This document shows, piece after piece, positions 41,171 to 50,108 of a stretch of 64,000 nt of DNA. The stretch comes from Tabrizicola aquatica (GTDB lineage: Bacteria; Pseudomonadota; Alphaproteobacteria; Rhodobacterales; Rhodobacteraceae): the NCBI RefSeq assembly GCF_002900975.1, contig NZ_PJON01000001.1:620001-684000 (forward strand). Direction: 5' to 3'. The position numbers and the translations under genes are program-made. The notes beneath the pieces are model-generated. The model did not search any database, was not told the DNA's origin, and saw only the letters and a program-made list of their open reading frames with translations. The stretch's first letter is position 1. Each line of letters begins with the position of its first letter.

Positions 41171-44100
41171 ATGGAACATGCAGCCAAGGCCAGTCTCGCC
41201 AAAGCCCGGCCCGCAGGTCGCCCGGCCCGGGTCGAACTCTTGGTGGTCGAGCTGATCAACCGTCTGCTGGATGCCGATCCGCAGACGGTGGACGCGCGCA
41301 TCCAGGAGGTGCTGACCCGGCTGGGCCAGGCCTGCGGGCTGGACCGCACCTTCCTGTTCCGGGTTCGCCCCGACGGAACGCATTACAACAGCCATGAGTG
41401 GGTGGCCGAGGGGGTGCAACCGCTGCACGCCGAGATGCAGTCACTGCGCCCCGAGGGACATCCGCTTTGGCACGCGGCCTTCAATGCCGGCCGTTCGGTC
41501 GCGGTGCAGAGCCGGGCGGAGGTGCCCGAGGACAGCGCCGAGCGGCAGTTCATGGCGAAGATCGGCATCCACGCCGCGCTGATGGTGCCGCTGATGGATG
41601 GCGCACGGCTGATCGGTGTCCTGGGCTATGACAGCCAGACCGAGGAGCGGGCCTGGGACGAGGACGAGCTGTTCCTGCTGACCTCGGTCGCGCGGGCGGT
41701 GGCAAGCGTCGTCTTGCGGGCCGAAGCTTCGGCGGCCGAGGCCGCGGCGCTGGCCCATCTGGCAGCGACCCTGCGTGCCCTGCCGGACCTGGTGGTCGAG
41801 ATCTGCCCGGGCGGCCATATCGCGGCCTGCCACAGCGACAAGCTGCCCTGGCTTTCGGCGCTGGTCCATGCCGGGATCGGACGACATGTGCGCGACGTGA
41901 TGCCCTATCCCCTGTCCGAAGCCCTGAGCGAACTGGTCCAGACGCCGGCCGGCGCGCGTAGCATCCGCACCCGCCGGGTTGGCGTGTCCACCCTGGTCGC
42001 GCCGCATTGGTACGACGTGTCGGTCGCGCCGCTGCCGATGCCCCCGGATGGATCGGCCCCTGGTGTGGTCGCGGTGATCCGGGATCTTTCGGGCAGCCAG
42101 ACCTCCAGCGAGATGGCCTCCTACCGTGAGGGGCAGTTCACCGCCTTTTTCGAGATGTGCCCGCAGCCGATCCTGCTGAACGACTATGATACCGGCGAGA
42201 TTCTGGATGCCAACCGGGCGTTCAAGACGACCTTCGGGCTGGACCCGCAGGCCTCGCCCGACCTGCAGGTTCTAAGCATCCTGCCCGATGATGTGGACTG
42301 GTTCGTCAAGTTGGCGATTGCCGAGCTGCGCGCCAAGGGCAGTTACGGGCCGGTCGAGGCCTCGCTGCGCCGGGCGGACGGGTCGCGGTTTCCGGCCGTC
42401 CTGCGCGGGTTCATGAGCATCGATCCGAACGGGCGCCGCCTGGTCTGGGCGCTGATCGAGGATGTGACCGATCTTCGTGCCCAGGAAGCCGCCCTTCTGG
42501 CCGAGCGTGAGGCCCTGCAGGCCACGCGCCGGCGCTTCCTTTCGGCGATCGAGGCGCTGGACGATGGCTTTGCCATCTTTGACGCGCAGGATCGGCTGGT
42601 GCTGTGGAACACGCCTTATGTCCGGGTGTTCGGCGGGATTGCCGACCTGATCCGCGAGGGGGCGCTGTACGACGACCTTCTGCGCGCCGCGATCGAGCGC
42701 GGGGTCTTTGGGGCTGAGGGCGAGCGTGACGAGGTGGCCCTGCGTCGGCGGTTGGACCGGCCACTGACCGAGGTCTGGGATGGCGAGGACGAACTGGCCG
42801 ATGGCCGGCTGATCTGGGTCCGCGAACGCGCGACCCCGGCCGCCGAGACGGTCGGGCTTTACGAGGACGTGACGGCCCGACGCCTGGCGGACCGGCGGCT
42901 GCAACAGGTGATGGAGGGCGGCGAGGTCGCGGTCTGGGACTGGGACGACGAACAGGGTCTGAGCGCGATGAACGACCGTTGGCGCGCGATGCTGGGGCAG
43001 TCGGACAGTCCCCTGGGACCGATGGAGTTGCTGGCGCTGGTGCATCGTGGCGACCTGGCCGCGGTGCATGAAGCCTGGCGCGCGTTGGCCGAGGACGGGG
43101 CCGAGCAGTTCGACCTGGTCTGCCGGTTGCGGCATGGCAGCGGCCGCTGGGTCTGGCTTCTGGCACGGGGCAGGGTGCTGGCCCGCCGCGCCGACGGCAC
43201 GCCGCGGCGCATCTCGGGCGTGACACTGGATATCAGCGCCCGCACCGAGGCCGAGCGCAAGCTGTCACGGGTCATCGACGGGGCGCAGCTTGGCATCTGG
43301 GAGCATGACATCCCGCAGGGCCGGACGCTGGTGAACGACCGCTGGGCCGAGATTCTGGGCTATCGCGCGGCCGAGCTGAACCCGCTGCCGCGCGACCGCT
43401 GGCTAGCGATGATCCATCCCGACGATGCCGCCGACATGCTGATGCGCGAGGCGCAGGCCTTTGCCTCGGGCATCTGGACCATCCAGCACGAGATGCGCCT
43501 GCGCCACCGGGACGGTCACTGGGTCTGGATCCTGTCGCGTGGTCAGGTGATCGACTGGGACTGGTCGGGCCAGCCCTTGCAGATCACCGGCGTGCATATC
43601 GACGTCTCAGCCGCCAAGCGGCTGGAGGCGGAACTGGCGCGGGAACGCGACACGCTGGCCAGGATCATGGAAACCTCGGTTTCCGGGATCATCGCGGTGG
43701 ATGCGACCGGCAAGGTCGTGTTCGTCAACGGAGCCGCCGAACAGGTGCTGGGCCGGCCAGTGGCGCCGGGCGATGACCTGATGGCGCTGATGTGCGAGGC
43801 CAAGGTGACCGACCTGGACGGCGTGGCGGTGCCGCCTGATCGGTTGCCCTTCTCGCAGGCGCTGGCCGGGACCACCGGGTTGCATGACCTGCGGCACGCG
43901 ATCCGCTGGCCCTGCGGCACGCGGCGCGTCGTCTCGGTCAACGCGGCACGGCTTTCGGCGCCGGGGACCGGGCTGGCGGTCGTCTGCTCGTTCACGGACA
44001 TCACCGCCGCAGTCGAGAATGAGGACCGCCTGCGCACCGCGATGACTGCGGCCGAGACGGCGAACCGCGCCAAGTCGGATTTCCTGGCCGCGATGAGCCA

Positions 44101-45175
44101 CGAGATCCGCACCCCGCTGAACGGCGTCCTGGGCATGGCGCATGTGCTGGACCTGCACCTGTCGGACCCAGACCAGCGCGGGATGCTGCAGGTGATCCGC
44201 GAATCGGGCGAGCATCTTCTGGGGGTGATCAACGACATCCTGGACCTGGCGAAGATCGAGGCCGGCCGGCTGACCCTGGTGCCGCGCCCGCTGATGCTGT
44301 GTCAGGTGGTGAGCCGGATCGTGCAGTTGCATGCGTTGAAGGCCAGCGAAAAGGGCGTGAAGCTGGTGACGCGCTGCGTCGGCGGGGCCGAGGGTGAGGT
44401 GCGAATGGGGGACGAGCAGCGGATCATCCAGATCCTCCACAACCTTCTGGGCAATGCGGTCAAGTTCACCGACCAGGGCGAGATCGTGCTGGAGGTCGAC
44501 GCCACCTCGTCCGAGCGGACGGTGGTGGTGGTGCGCGATACCGGGATCGGCATGGCCGAGGCCGAGCTGAGCCGGGTGCTGGAGGAATTCACCCAAGGGC
44601 AGGGCGGCAACTCGGCCCGGCATGGCGGCACGGGGCTGGGGCTGGCCATCGTGCGCCGACTGGCACGGTTGATGCAGGGCGACATCACGCTGCAGTCGCG
44701 TCCAGGCGAGGGGGTGACGGCCCGGGTCGACATCGCCCTGCCGGTCTTGCCCGATGCCCGCGCCGCCGCGCCGCAGCGCACGGTCCCCGAGGTTCCGCCG
44801 ATGCGGGTTCTGGCGGCCGAGGACAATGCGACCAACCGGATCATCCTGCACAGCATGCTTAAGACGTTGGGCGTGACGGCCGATATCGTGCATTCGGGCG
44901 ACGCGATGCTGGAGCGTTGGGACCAGGGCTATGACGCGCTGCTACTGGACATCGCCATGCCGGGTCGGGGCGGGATCGAGACGCTGGAGCGGCTGCAGGA
45001 AGAGGCGCAGGCGCGCGGGATGACGCTGCCGCCTGCGCTGGCAGTGACGGCCAACGCGATGACGCACCAGATCGAGACCTACCTGGCGCAGGGCTTTACC
45101 GCCTGCGTGGCCAAGCCCATCGCCCTGGACCGGCTGGCACAGGCGCTGATCCACTGCCGCGCTGCGGTCGTTTAG
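41171..45175 (+). CDS. Cytoplasmic hybrid sensor histidine kinase with GAF and several PAS domains
   Basis: A 1334-residue protein without membrane helices. Domains in order: GAF (about 25-185, GLDRTFLFRVRPDG, LMVPLMDGARLIGVLGYDS), a degenerate PAS (about 200-310), PAS (about 325-440), PAS (about 455-570), two PAS domains of the PAC-rich type (about 575-690 and 695-820), a PAS (about 830-945), HisKA with phospho-acceptor His977 in AMSHEIRTPLNG, HATPase (GNAVKFTDQGE, DTGIGM, HGGTGLGLAIV), and a receiver with phospho-acceptor Asp1260 in LLLDIAMPG. No Hpt domain or DNA-binding output is fused or adjacent, so its partner is elsewhere. The multiple PAS domains suggest sensing of an internal ligand, redox state or light-like cofactor; none can be named. 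Convergent with the ScfR-type regulator, overlapping at the stops. Confidence 0.92.
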   Translation: MEHAAKASLAKARPAGRPARVELLVVELINRLLDADPQTVDARIQEVLTRLGQACGLDRTFLFRVRPDGTHYNSHEWVAEGVQPLHAEMQSLRPEGHPLWHAAFNAGRSVAVQSRAEVPEDSAERQFMAKIGIHAALMVPLMDGARLIGVLGYDSQTEERAWDEDELFLLTSVARAVASVVLRAEASAAEAAALAHLAATLRALPDLVVEICPGGHIAACHSDKLPWLSALVHAGIGRHVRDVMPYPLSEALSELVQTPAGARSIRTRRVGVSTLVAPHWYDVSVAPLPMPPDGSAPGVVAVIRDLSGSQTSSEMASYREGQFTAFFEMCPQPILLNDYDTGEILDANRAFKTTFGLDPQASPDLQVLSILPDDVDWFVKLAIAELRAKGSYGPVEASLRRADGSRFPAVLRGFMSIDPNGRRLVWALIEDVTDLRAQEAALLAEREALQATRRRFLSAIEALDDGFAIFDAQDRLVLWNTPYVRVFGGIADLIREGALYDDLLRAAIERGVFGAEGERDEVALRRRLDRPLTEVWDGEDELADGRLIWVRERATPAAETVGLYEDVTARRLADRRLQQVMEGGEVAVWDWDDEQGLSAMNDRWRAMLGQSDSPLGPMELLALVHRGDLAAVHEAWRALAEDGAEQFDLVCRLRHGSGRWVWLLARGRVLARRADGTPRRISGVTLDISARTEAERKLSRVIDGAQLGIWEHDIPQGRTLVNDRWAEILGYRAAELNPLPRDRWLAMIHPDDAADMLMREAQAFASGIWTIQHEMRLRHRDGHWVWILSRGQVIDWDWSGQPLQITGVHIDVSAAKRLEAELARERDTLARIMETSVSGIIAVDATGKVVFVNGAAEQVLGRPVAPGDDLMALMCEAKVTDLDGVAVPPDRLPFSQALAGTTGLHDLRHAIRWPCGTRRVVSVNAARLSAPGTGLAVVCSFTDITAAVENEDRLRTAMTAAETANRAKSDFLAAMSHEIRTPLNGVLGMAHVLDLHLSDPDQRGMLQVIRESGEHLLGVINDILDLAKIEAGRLTLVPRPLMLCQVVSRIVQLHALKASEKGVKLVTRCVGGAEGEVRMGDEQRIIQILHNLLGNAVKFTDQGEIVLEVDATSSERTVVVVRDTGIGMAEAELSRVLEEFTQGQGGNSARHGGTGLGLAIVRRLARLMQGDITLQSRPGEGVTARVDIALPVLPDARAAAPQRTVPEVPPMRVLAAEDNATNRIILHSMLKTLGVTADIVHSGDAMLERWDQGYDALLLDIAMPGRGGIETLERLQEEAQARGMTLPPALAVTANAMTHQIETYLAQGFTACVAKPIALDRLAQALIHCRAAVV

Positions 45176-46563
45176 CCGTCAAACCGGGTGGGGCCGCGCC
45201 GGTGTTCGTCCACCGGCCGGGTCAGCACCACCGCCTGATAGGCGCGCTGGTCGCAGTTGGCGCGCGGACAGATGCGGCAGTTGATCCCGATCGGCACCAT
45301 GCGGGCACCGGTGACGGTGAAAGCCTCGGCATAGCCGATCTCGGGCGCGTGGTCGATGGTGCAGCCCATGGCGACAGCCAGGCGATTGTCCTGGGCATGG
45401 CGAATCCAGGTCGGCCGGTCCACGGTGCGCGAGAAAACGAAATACTGCGATTGATCAGGCATTTCAACGAATTGCGGGACGATCTTCCCAGGGGTTCGAA
45501 AGCTGGTATGCACATCCAGCCGCGGACAGGCCCCGCCATATTCGGCCAGGTGAAAGTCGGTGGCATTGAACCGTTTGGTCACATTGCCGCCCTTGTCGAT
45601 CCGCAGGAAGAAGAAGGGCACACCTTGCGCCCCTTCGCGTTGCAGGGTCGTGGCACGGTGGCAGGCTTGCTCGAAGCTGACCCCGAACCGGGTTGCGATG
45701 TGGTCAAGGTCGTATTTGGTGGCCCGCGCCTCGGCCAGGAAGGCGTCGTAGGGCATCAGCACGGCGGCGGCGAAATAGTTTGCCAGTTCCACCCGCAACC
45801 GTGCCACGCCGCGCGGGTCACTGATGTCCGACCGGCCGACCAGCGTATCCAGCAGGTCGCGCTGTTCCAGCAGGCCGCACATATGGACAAGCTGGAAGGT
45901 GCGGTTGGTGTGATCCAGCGCCTCGGACAGCAGGATCTCGCGCCGGGCCTCGTCATACTGGCGCAGGGTGCCGGGCAAATCCTCGACCCGGGCCAGGCGG
46001 ACCGAGATGCCCAGACCGTCACGCAGGCGGGACTTCAGGGCGGTGTAGATCTCGTCCTGTTCGACCGGGGCGGACCAGAACCGCTCGGCGGCCTCCTCCA
46101 ACTCGCGGAAGTGGTTGCGGTGGCGACGAAAAACGGTGTGAACCGCGGCCTCGGGGCTGGAGGCGATGGTCCCGCCGTCGCCTTCGTTGCGCGCCAGGAG
46201 CTGGTCGTTCGCCGCCTGCCAGGCGCGGTGCAGCCGCAGGAAGGCAGCGGCCAGGTCGGGGGCGTGGATCAGCGACGCACGCAACTGCGGCAGGTCCGGC
46301 CGGGTGTCGAAGATCGGGTCCTGCAGTGCGGCGCGCAGGTCGGCCAGCTGACTTGCCCCATCCTCATCCGCAATCTCACGCCAATCGACCCCGTAGGCCT
46401 CGAACAGGCGCAGCATGACCTGAACCGAGATCGAACGTTCGTTGTTCTCCAGCAGGTTCACATAGGAGACGCTGATCCCAAGCCGCCGCGCCATGGCGCC
46501 CTGAGTCTCACCCCGCTCCAGCCGCAAGCGGCGAAGGTGGGGGCCGATGAAGGTTTTCTGCAT
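45172..46563 (-). CDS. XRE-family regulator of the short-chain acyl-CoA (ScfR/RamB/PccR) type
   Basis: A 463-residue regulator: an N-terminal XRE helix-turn-helix (IGPHLRRLRLERGETQGAMARRLGISVSYVNLLENNERSIS, key residues LGISVSYVNLLEN), an IrrE/ImmA-like middle domain (ARLRVELANYFAAAVLMPYDAFLAEA, lacking a full HExxH), and the C-terminal DUF2083 domain with TCP/CRICPRANC cysteines near the end. This architecture is that of ScfR regulators such as PccR of Rhodobacter and RamB of actinobacteria, which respond to acyl-CoA intermediates. It is divergent from sga-mcl-mtkAB, so it is the probable regulator of that operon and of itself. ATG at 46563 chosen; an in-frame ATG four codons earlier is possible. 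Confidence 0.88.
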   Translation of the reverse strand: MQKTFIGPHLRRLRLERGETQGAMARRLGISVSYVNLLENNERSISVQVMLRLFEAYGVDWREIADEDGASQLADLRAALQDPIFDTRPDLPQLRASLIHAPDLAAAFLRLHRAWQAANDQLLARNEGDGGTIASSPEAAVHTVFRRHRNHFRELEEAAERFWSAPVEQDEIYTALKSRLRDGLGISVRLARVEDLPGTLRQYDEARREILLSEALDHTNRTFQLVHMCGLLEQRDLLDTLVGRSDISDPRGVARLRVELANYFAAAVLMPYDAFLAEARATKYDLDHIATRFGVSFEQACHRATTLQREGAQGVPFFFLRIDKGGNVTKRFNATDFHLAEYGGACPRLDVHTSFRTPGKIVPQFVEMPDQSQYFVFSRTVDRPTWIRHAQDNRLAVAMGCTIDHAPEIGYAEAFTVTGARMVPIGINCRICPRANCDQRAYQAVVLTRPVDEHRRGPTRFDG

Positions 46564-46614
46564 ACCGTCGCACACAATCTGGATTTGTCTAATTTACAGT
46601 ATTACAAAAAACAC

Positions 46615-46665
46615 ATTGTGTAAATTCTCGCATTCACAGCGAAACCCGCATTCACTTTGCACAAT
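46615..46665. promoter_or_regulatory. Two divergent TTTRCACAAT boxes between the ScfR-type regulator and sga
   Basis: TTTACACAAT on the minus strand (46624-46615) and TTTGCACAAT on the plus strand (46656-46665) share nine of ten bases. A further CACACAAT lies at 46571-46578, and AATTTACA (46591-46598) mirrors TGTAAATT (46619-46626). The known PccR site is built from TTTGCAAA, which these resemble. The 144-base gap is strikingly AT-rich for this genome and must hold both promoters. Confidence 0.55.
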
Positions 46666-46707
46666 TTCCAAGCAGTGCCATGCCTGTCCTAACCAACGGA
46701 GGATCCC

Positions 46708-47907
46708 ATGCGGACAGGCACCAACACACTTTTCATTCCCGGCCCGACCAACGTGCCGGAGGTCGTGCGGCGCGCGATGAACGTGCCGATGGAGGACCAG
46801 CGCGGCCCCGAATTCGGGGGCTTCGTTCTGGACATCCTGGCGGACCTGAAGCGTGTGTTCCGCACTGAAACCGCCCGGGTTATCCTGTATCCCGGATCGG
46901 GCACCGGCGCCTGGGAGGCGGCGATCACCAACACGCTGAACCCCGGCGACAAGGTGCTGATGGCGCGGCACGGCCAGTTCTCGACCCTTTGGGCCGAGAT
47001 GGCCACCCGGCTGGGCCTGGAGGTGGAGTTGATCGACCTGGCCTGGGGTGCGGCCACCCCGGTCAACGAGTTCGCCCGGCGTCTGGCAGCGGATCGCAAG
47101 GGCCAGATCAAGGCGGTCTTTGTCACCCATAACGAAACCGCGACGGGCGTCACAAGCGACGTGGCGGGGGTGCGCAAGGCGCTGGACGACTGTTTCCACG
47201 ATGCGTTGCTGTTCGTCGATGGGGTGTCTTCGGTCGGCTCGATCGACTTCCGCATGGATGACTGGGGCGTCGACCTCGCGGTGACAGGCAGCCAGAAGGG
47301 CCTGATGTGCCCGGCGGGTCTGGGTGTGCTGGCGGTGTCGCCAAAGGCGCTGGCGGCGGCCGAGAAGGGCAGGATGAAGCGCGCCTATTTCGAATTCCGC
47401 GACTTCGCCATGCTGGCCGACACCGGCTATTTCCCCTACACGCCGCCCGCGCAACTGCTGCACGGGATGCGCGCGGCGCTGGACCGGATCAATGCCGAGG
47501 GGCTGGATACCGTCTTGGCCCGCCACGCCCGGTTGGCCGAGGGCGTCCGGCGCGGGGTTGCGGCCTGGGGCCTGCAGATCTGCGCCGAACATGCCTCGAT
47601 CGCGTCGAACACGGTGACTGCGATCCGGGTGCCGGAAGGGGTGGATGCCCGCGACGTCATCCGTATCGGGTATGAGCGTTACAACACCTCGTTCGGATCG
47701 GGTCTGGCGCGGCTGGCGGGCAAGGTTTTCCGCATCGGCCACCTGGGCGACCTGAACGAGGCGATGTGCCTTACCGCCCTGTCGGTGGCCGAAATGGCCC
47801 TGGTCGAGGCAGGTGCCGCAGTCGAGTTCGGGTCGGGCGTGGCCGCGGCGCAGGCCTGGTACGCGCAAGGTCGCAGCGTACAGCCTGCCCGCATCGCAGC
47901 AGAATAA
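46708..47907 (+). CDS. sga: Serine--glyoxylate aminotransferase
   Basis: A 399-residue class V PLP enzyme. It converts serine and glyoxylate to hydroxypyruvate and glycine, a defining step of the serine cycle. FIPGPTNVPEVVRRAMNVPMEDQRGPEF (short landmarks PGPTNVP and MEDQRGPEF) opens the protein, YPGSGTGAWEAAITN is in the substrate site, and the Schiff-base Lys197 lies in TGSQKGLMCPAG. The start has GGAGGA in front. It is the first gene of an operon with mcl, mtkA and mtkB in the same direction with gaps of 18, 48 and 11 bases. Confidence 0.95.
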   Translation: MRTGTNTLFIPGPTNVPEVVRRAMNVPMEDQRGPEFGGFVLDILADLKRVFRTETARVILYPGSGTGAWEAAITNTLNPGDKVLMARHGQFSTLWAEMATRLGLEVELIDLAWGAATPVNEFARRLAADRKGQIKAVFVTHNETATGVTSDVAGVRKALDDCFHDALLFVDGVSSVGSIDFRMDDWGVDLAVTGSQKGLMCPAGLGVLAVSPKALAAAEKGRMKRAYFEFRDFAMLADTGYFPYTPPAQLLHGMRAALDRINAEGLDTVLARHARLAEGVRRGVAAWGLQICAEHASIASNTVTAIRVPEGVDARDVIRIGYERYNTSFGSGLARLAGKVFRIGHLGDLNEAMCLTALSVAEMALVEAGAAVEFGSGVAAAQAWYAQGRSVQPARIAAE

Positions 47908-47925
47908 AGCAAGGGAAACAGACAG

Positions 47926-48876
47926 ATGAGCCACACTCTTCACCCACTGCGCCGGCAGCGTCTGCAACGCTCTGAGCTTGCCGTGCCCTCGTCGAACCCG
48001 ACGATGATCGACAAGGCCGCCGATAGCGCCGCCGATTACGTCTTTCTGGACCTTGAGGATGCGGTCGCCCCGCCCGAGAAGGAGCAGGCCCGCAAGAACT
48101 GCATCCAGGCGTTGAACGACATCGACTGGGCCGCCAAGGGCAAGACGGTCAGTGTCAGGATCAACGGCCTGGACACCCATTACATGTACCGCGACGTGGT
48201 CGACGTGATGGAGCAGGCCGGCGACCGGCTTCATACGATCCTGGTGCCAAAGGTGGGCGTGCCGGCCGACCTCTACATGGTCGAGGCGATGGTCAATCAG
48301 ATCGAGATGGCAAAGGGTTACCGCTCGAAGGTGATGCTGGAGGCCCTGATCGAGACCGCGCTTGGGATGGCCAATGTCGAGGCGATTGCCCAGTCGGCGA
48401 CGCAACCCGGCAGCCGGCTGGAGGCGATGCACTTCGGGGTGGCCGACTTCGCCGCCAGCATGCGGGCGCGCACGGTGAACATCGGCGGGTTGAACCCGGA
48501 CTATCCCGGCGACCAGTGGCACGCGGCGATTGCGCGGATGACGACGGCCTGCCGGGCCTTTGGTCTGCGCGCGGTGGATGGCCCGTTCGGCGATTTCTCG
48601 GACCCCGAGGGCTACAAGGCCGGCGCGCGCCGGGCGGCGGCGCTGGGGTGCGAGGGGAAATGGGCGATCCATCCCAGCCAGGTGGCCCTTGCCAACGAGG
48701 TCTTCAGCCCGACCGAGGCCGAGGTGACCAAGGCGCGCCGGATCATCGCCGAGCTGAAAGCGGCCGAGGCCGCGGGCAAGGGTGCGGCCAGCCTGGACGG
48801 CAAGATGATCGACGCGGCCAGCGAGCGCATGGCCAAGAACGTCCTGGTGATCGCCGAGGCCATCGCCGCTGAATAG
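47926..48876 (+). CDS. mcl: L-malyl-CoA/beta-methylmalyl-CoA lyase
   Basis: A 316-residue Mg-dependent lyase of the CitE/Mcl family. It splits malyl-CoA to acetyl-CoA and glyoxylate; relatives in Rhodobacter also act on beta-methylmalyl-CoA in the ethylmalonyl-CoA pathway. Landmarks are SELAVPSSNPTMIDKA, VFLDLEDAVAPPEKEQAR (metal site), VRINGLDTHYMYRD, LIETALGM, and GKWAIHPSQVALAN. Length and N-terminus match Mcl1. In this operon, next to malate-CoA ligase, the serine-cycle role is most likely. Confidence 0.95.
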   Translation: MSHTLHPLRRQRLQRSELAVPSSNPTMIDKAADSAADYVFLDLEDAVAPPEKEQARKNCIQALNDIDWAAKGKTVSVRINGLDTHYMYRDVVDVMEQAGDRLHTILVPKVGVPADLYMVEAMVNQIEMAKGYRSKVMLEALIETALGMANVEAIAQSATQPGSRLEAMHFGVADFAASMRARTVNIGGLNPDYPGDQWHAAIARMTTACRAFGLRAVDGPFGDFSDPEGYKAGARRAAALGCEGKWAIHPSQVALANEVFSPTEAEVTKARRIIAELKAAEAAGKGAASLDGKMIDAASERMAKNVLVIAEAIAAE

Positions 48877-48879
48877 CAA

Positions 48880-48898
48880 GGTGGGAAAATTGCCCACC
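48880..48898. repeat. GGTGGG-type hairpin between mcl and mtkA, copy 3
   Basis: GGTGGG (48880-48885) pairs with CCCACC (48893-48898) around AAAATTG. It lies inside the operon, four bases after the mcl stop, so here it does not end the transcript and may stabilise the upstream half. Confidence 0.5.
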
Positions 48899-48924
48899 CA
48901 ACAAACGCTTACGGGAGGAAGCTC

Positions 48925-50097
48925 ATGGACATTCACGAATATCAGGCCAAGGAAATCCTTGCCCGCTTCGGCGTGCCGGTCCCGCGTGGGGGGCTGGCCT
49001 ACAGCCCAGAACAGGCGGGGTACCGGGCGCGCGAGTTGGGGGGTAGTGCCTGGGTCGTCAAGGCGCAGATCCACTCGGGCGGCCGGGGTGCGGCCGGGGG
49101 TGTGAAGCTGTGCCGGGATGAGCATGAGGTGGCCAGCTTCGCCTCGACCCTTTTCGGCAAGCAACTGGTCACCAAGCAGACCGACGCGAGTGGCAAGGGC
49201 GTCTACCGACTGTGGGTCGAGGCAGCCTCGGACATCGCGCAAGAGATTTACCTTGGCTTCGTGCTGGACCGGAAGTCCGAGCGGATCATGATCGTCGCCT
49301 CGGCCCAGGGTGGAATGGAGATCGAGGACCTGGCTGAAACCGACCCCGAGTCCCTGCGGCGCATGACGATCGACCCCGCCGTCGGCCTGACCGAGTTCCA
49401 GGCCCGCGAACTGGCCTTCCAACTGGGCCTGAAGGGCGGACAGATCGCCCAGATGGTGAATATCCTGCGCGCCTGCTATCGCGCCTATCGCGACCTTGAC
49501 GCGGTGATGGTCGAGATCAACCCGCTGGTGATCACCAAGGGTGGCGACCTGGTGGCGCTGGATGCCAAAATGTCCTTCGACACCAATGCCTTGTTCCGCC
49601 GTCCTGATGTGGCTGAACTGCGCGACCGCAGCCAGGAAGACCCGCGGGAATCCACGGCTGGCGACCATGGCCTCAGCTATGTTGGGCTGACCGGGGATAT
49701 CGGCTGCATCATCAACGGCGCGGGCCTTGCGATGGCCACGATGGACATGATCAAGCTGTCTGGCGGCGAGCCGGCGAATTTCCTGGATATCGGGGGCGGG
49801 GCCAGCCCCGAGCGGGTGGTGAAGGCGTTCCAGACCGTGCTGGCCGACCGCAATGTCAGCGTGGTGCTGGTCAACATCTTCGCCGGCATCAACCGCTGCG
49901 ACTGGGTGGCCGAGGGCGTCGTCACCGCCTATCGCCAGCTGGGCCTGACCCTGCCGGTCATCGTCCGGCTGGCCGGCACCAATGTCGAAGAGGGCCGGAG
50001 GATCATCGACGGCTCTGGCCTGCCGCTGATCTCGGCCGACACGCTTGCCGAGGCGGCCATGAAAGCCGTCGCTGCCCGTCCCCGCAAAGCCGCCTGA
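48925..50097 (+). CDS. mtkA: Malate--CoA ligase beta subunit
   Basis: A 390-residue ATP-grasp subunit homologous to succinyl-CoA synthetase beta (SucC). [23 protein letters not shown] is the standard N-terminus, [19 protein letters not shown] is the nucleotide loop, [34 protein letters not shown] holds the metal site, and [15 protein letters not shown] is in the C-terminal domain. The position between mcl and mtkB, rather than near sucAB, points to malate thiokinase: malate + CoA + ATP to malyl-CoA. A true succinyl-CoA synthetase cannot be excluded from this sequence alone. Confidence 0.92.
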   Translation: MDIHEYQAKEILARFGVPVPRGGLAYSPEQAGYRARELGGSAWVVKAQIHSGGRGAAGGVKLCRDEHEVASFASTLFGKQLVTKQTDASGKGVYRLWVEAASDIAQEIYLGFVLDRKSERIMIVASAQGGMEIEDLAETDPESLRRMTIDPAVGLTEFQARELAFQLGLKGGQIAQMVNILRACYRAYRDLDAVMVEINPLVITKGGDLVALDAKMSFDTNALFRRPDVAELRDRSQEDPRESTAGDHGLSYVGLTGDIGCIINGAGLAMATMDMIKLSGGEPANFLDIGGGASPERVVKAFQTVLADRNVSVVLVNIFAGINRCDWVAEGVVTAYRQLGLTLPVIVRLAGTNVEEGRRIIDGSGLPLISADTLAEAAMKAVAARPRKAA

Positions 50098-50108
50098 GGG
50101 AGGAACCC

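Noticed and set aside
46594-49668. 1024-codon open frame on the minus strand
   Set aside because: It lies antisense to sga, mcl and part of mtkA. The translation is rich in His, Arg, Gln and Gly with no domain, which is what GC-rich coding DNA gives in the opposite strand.
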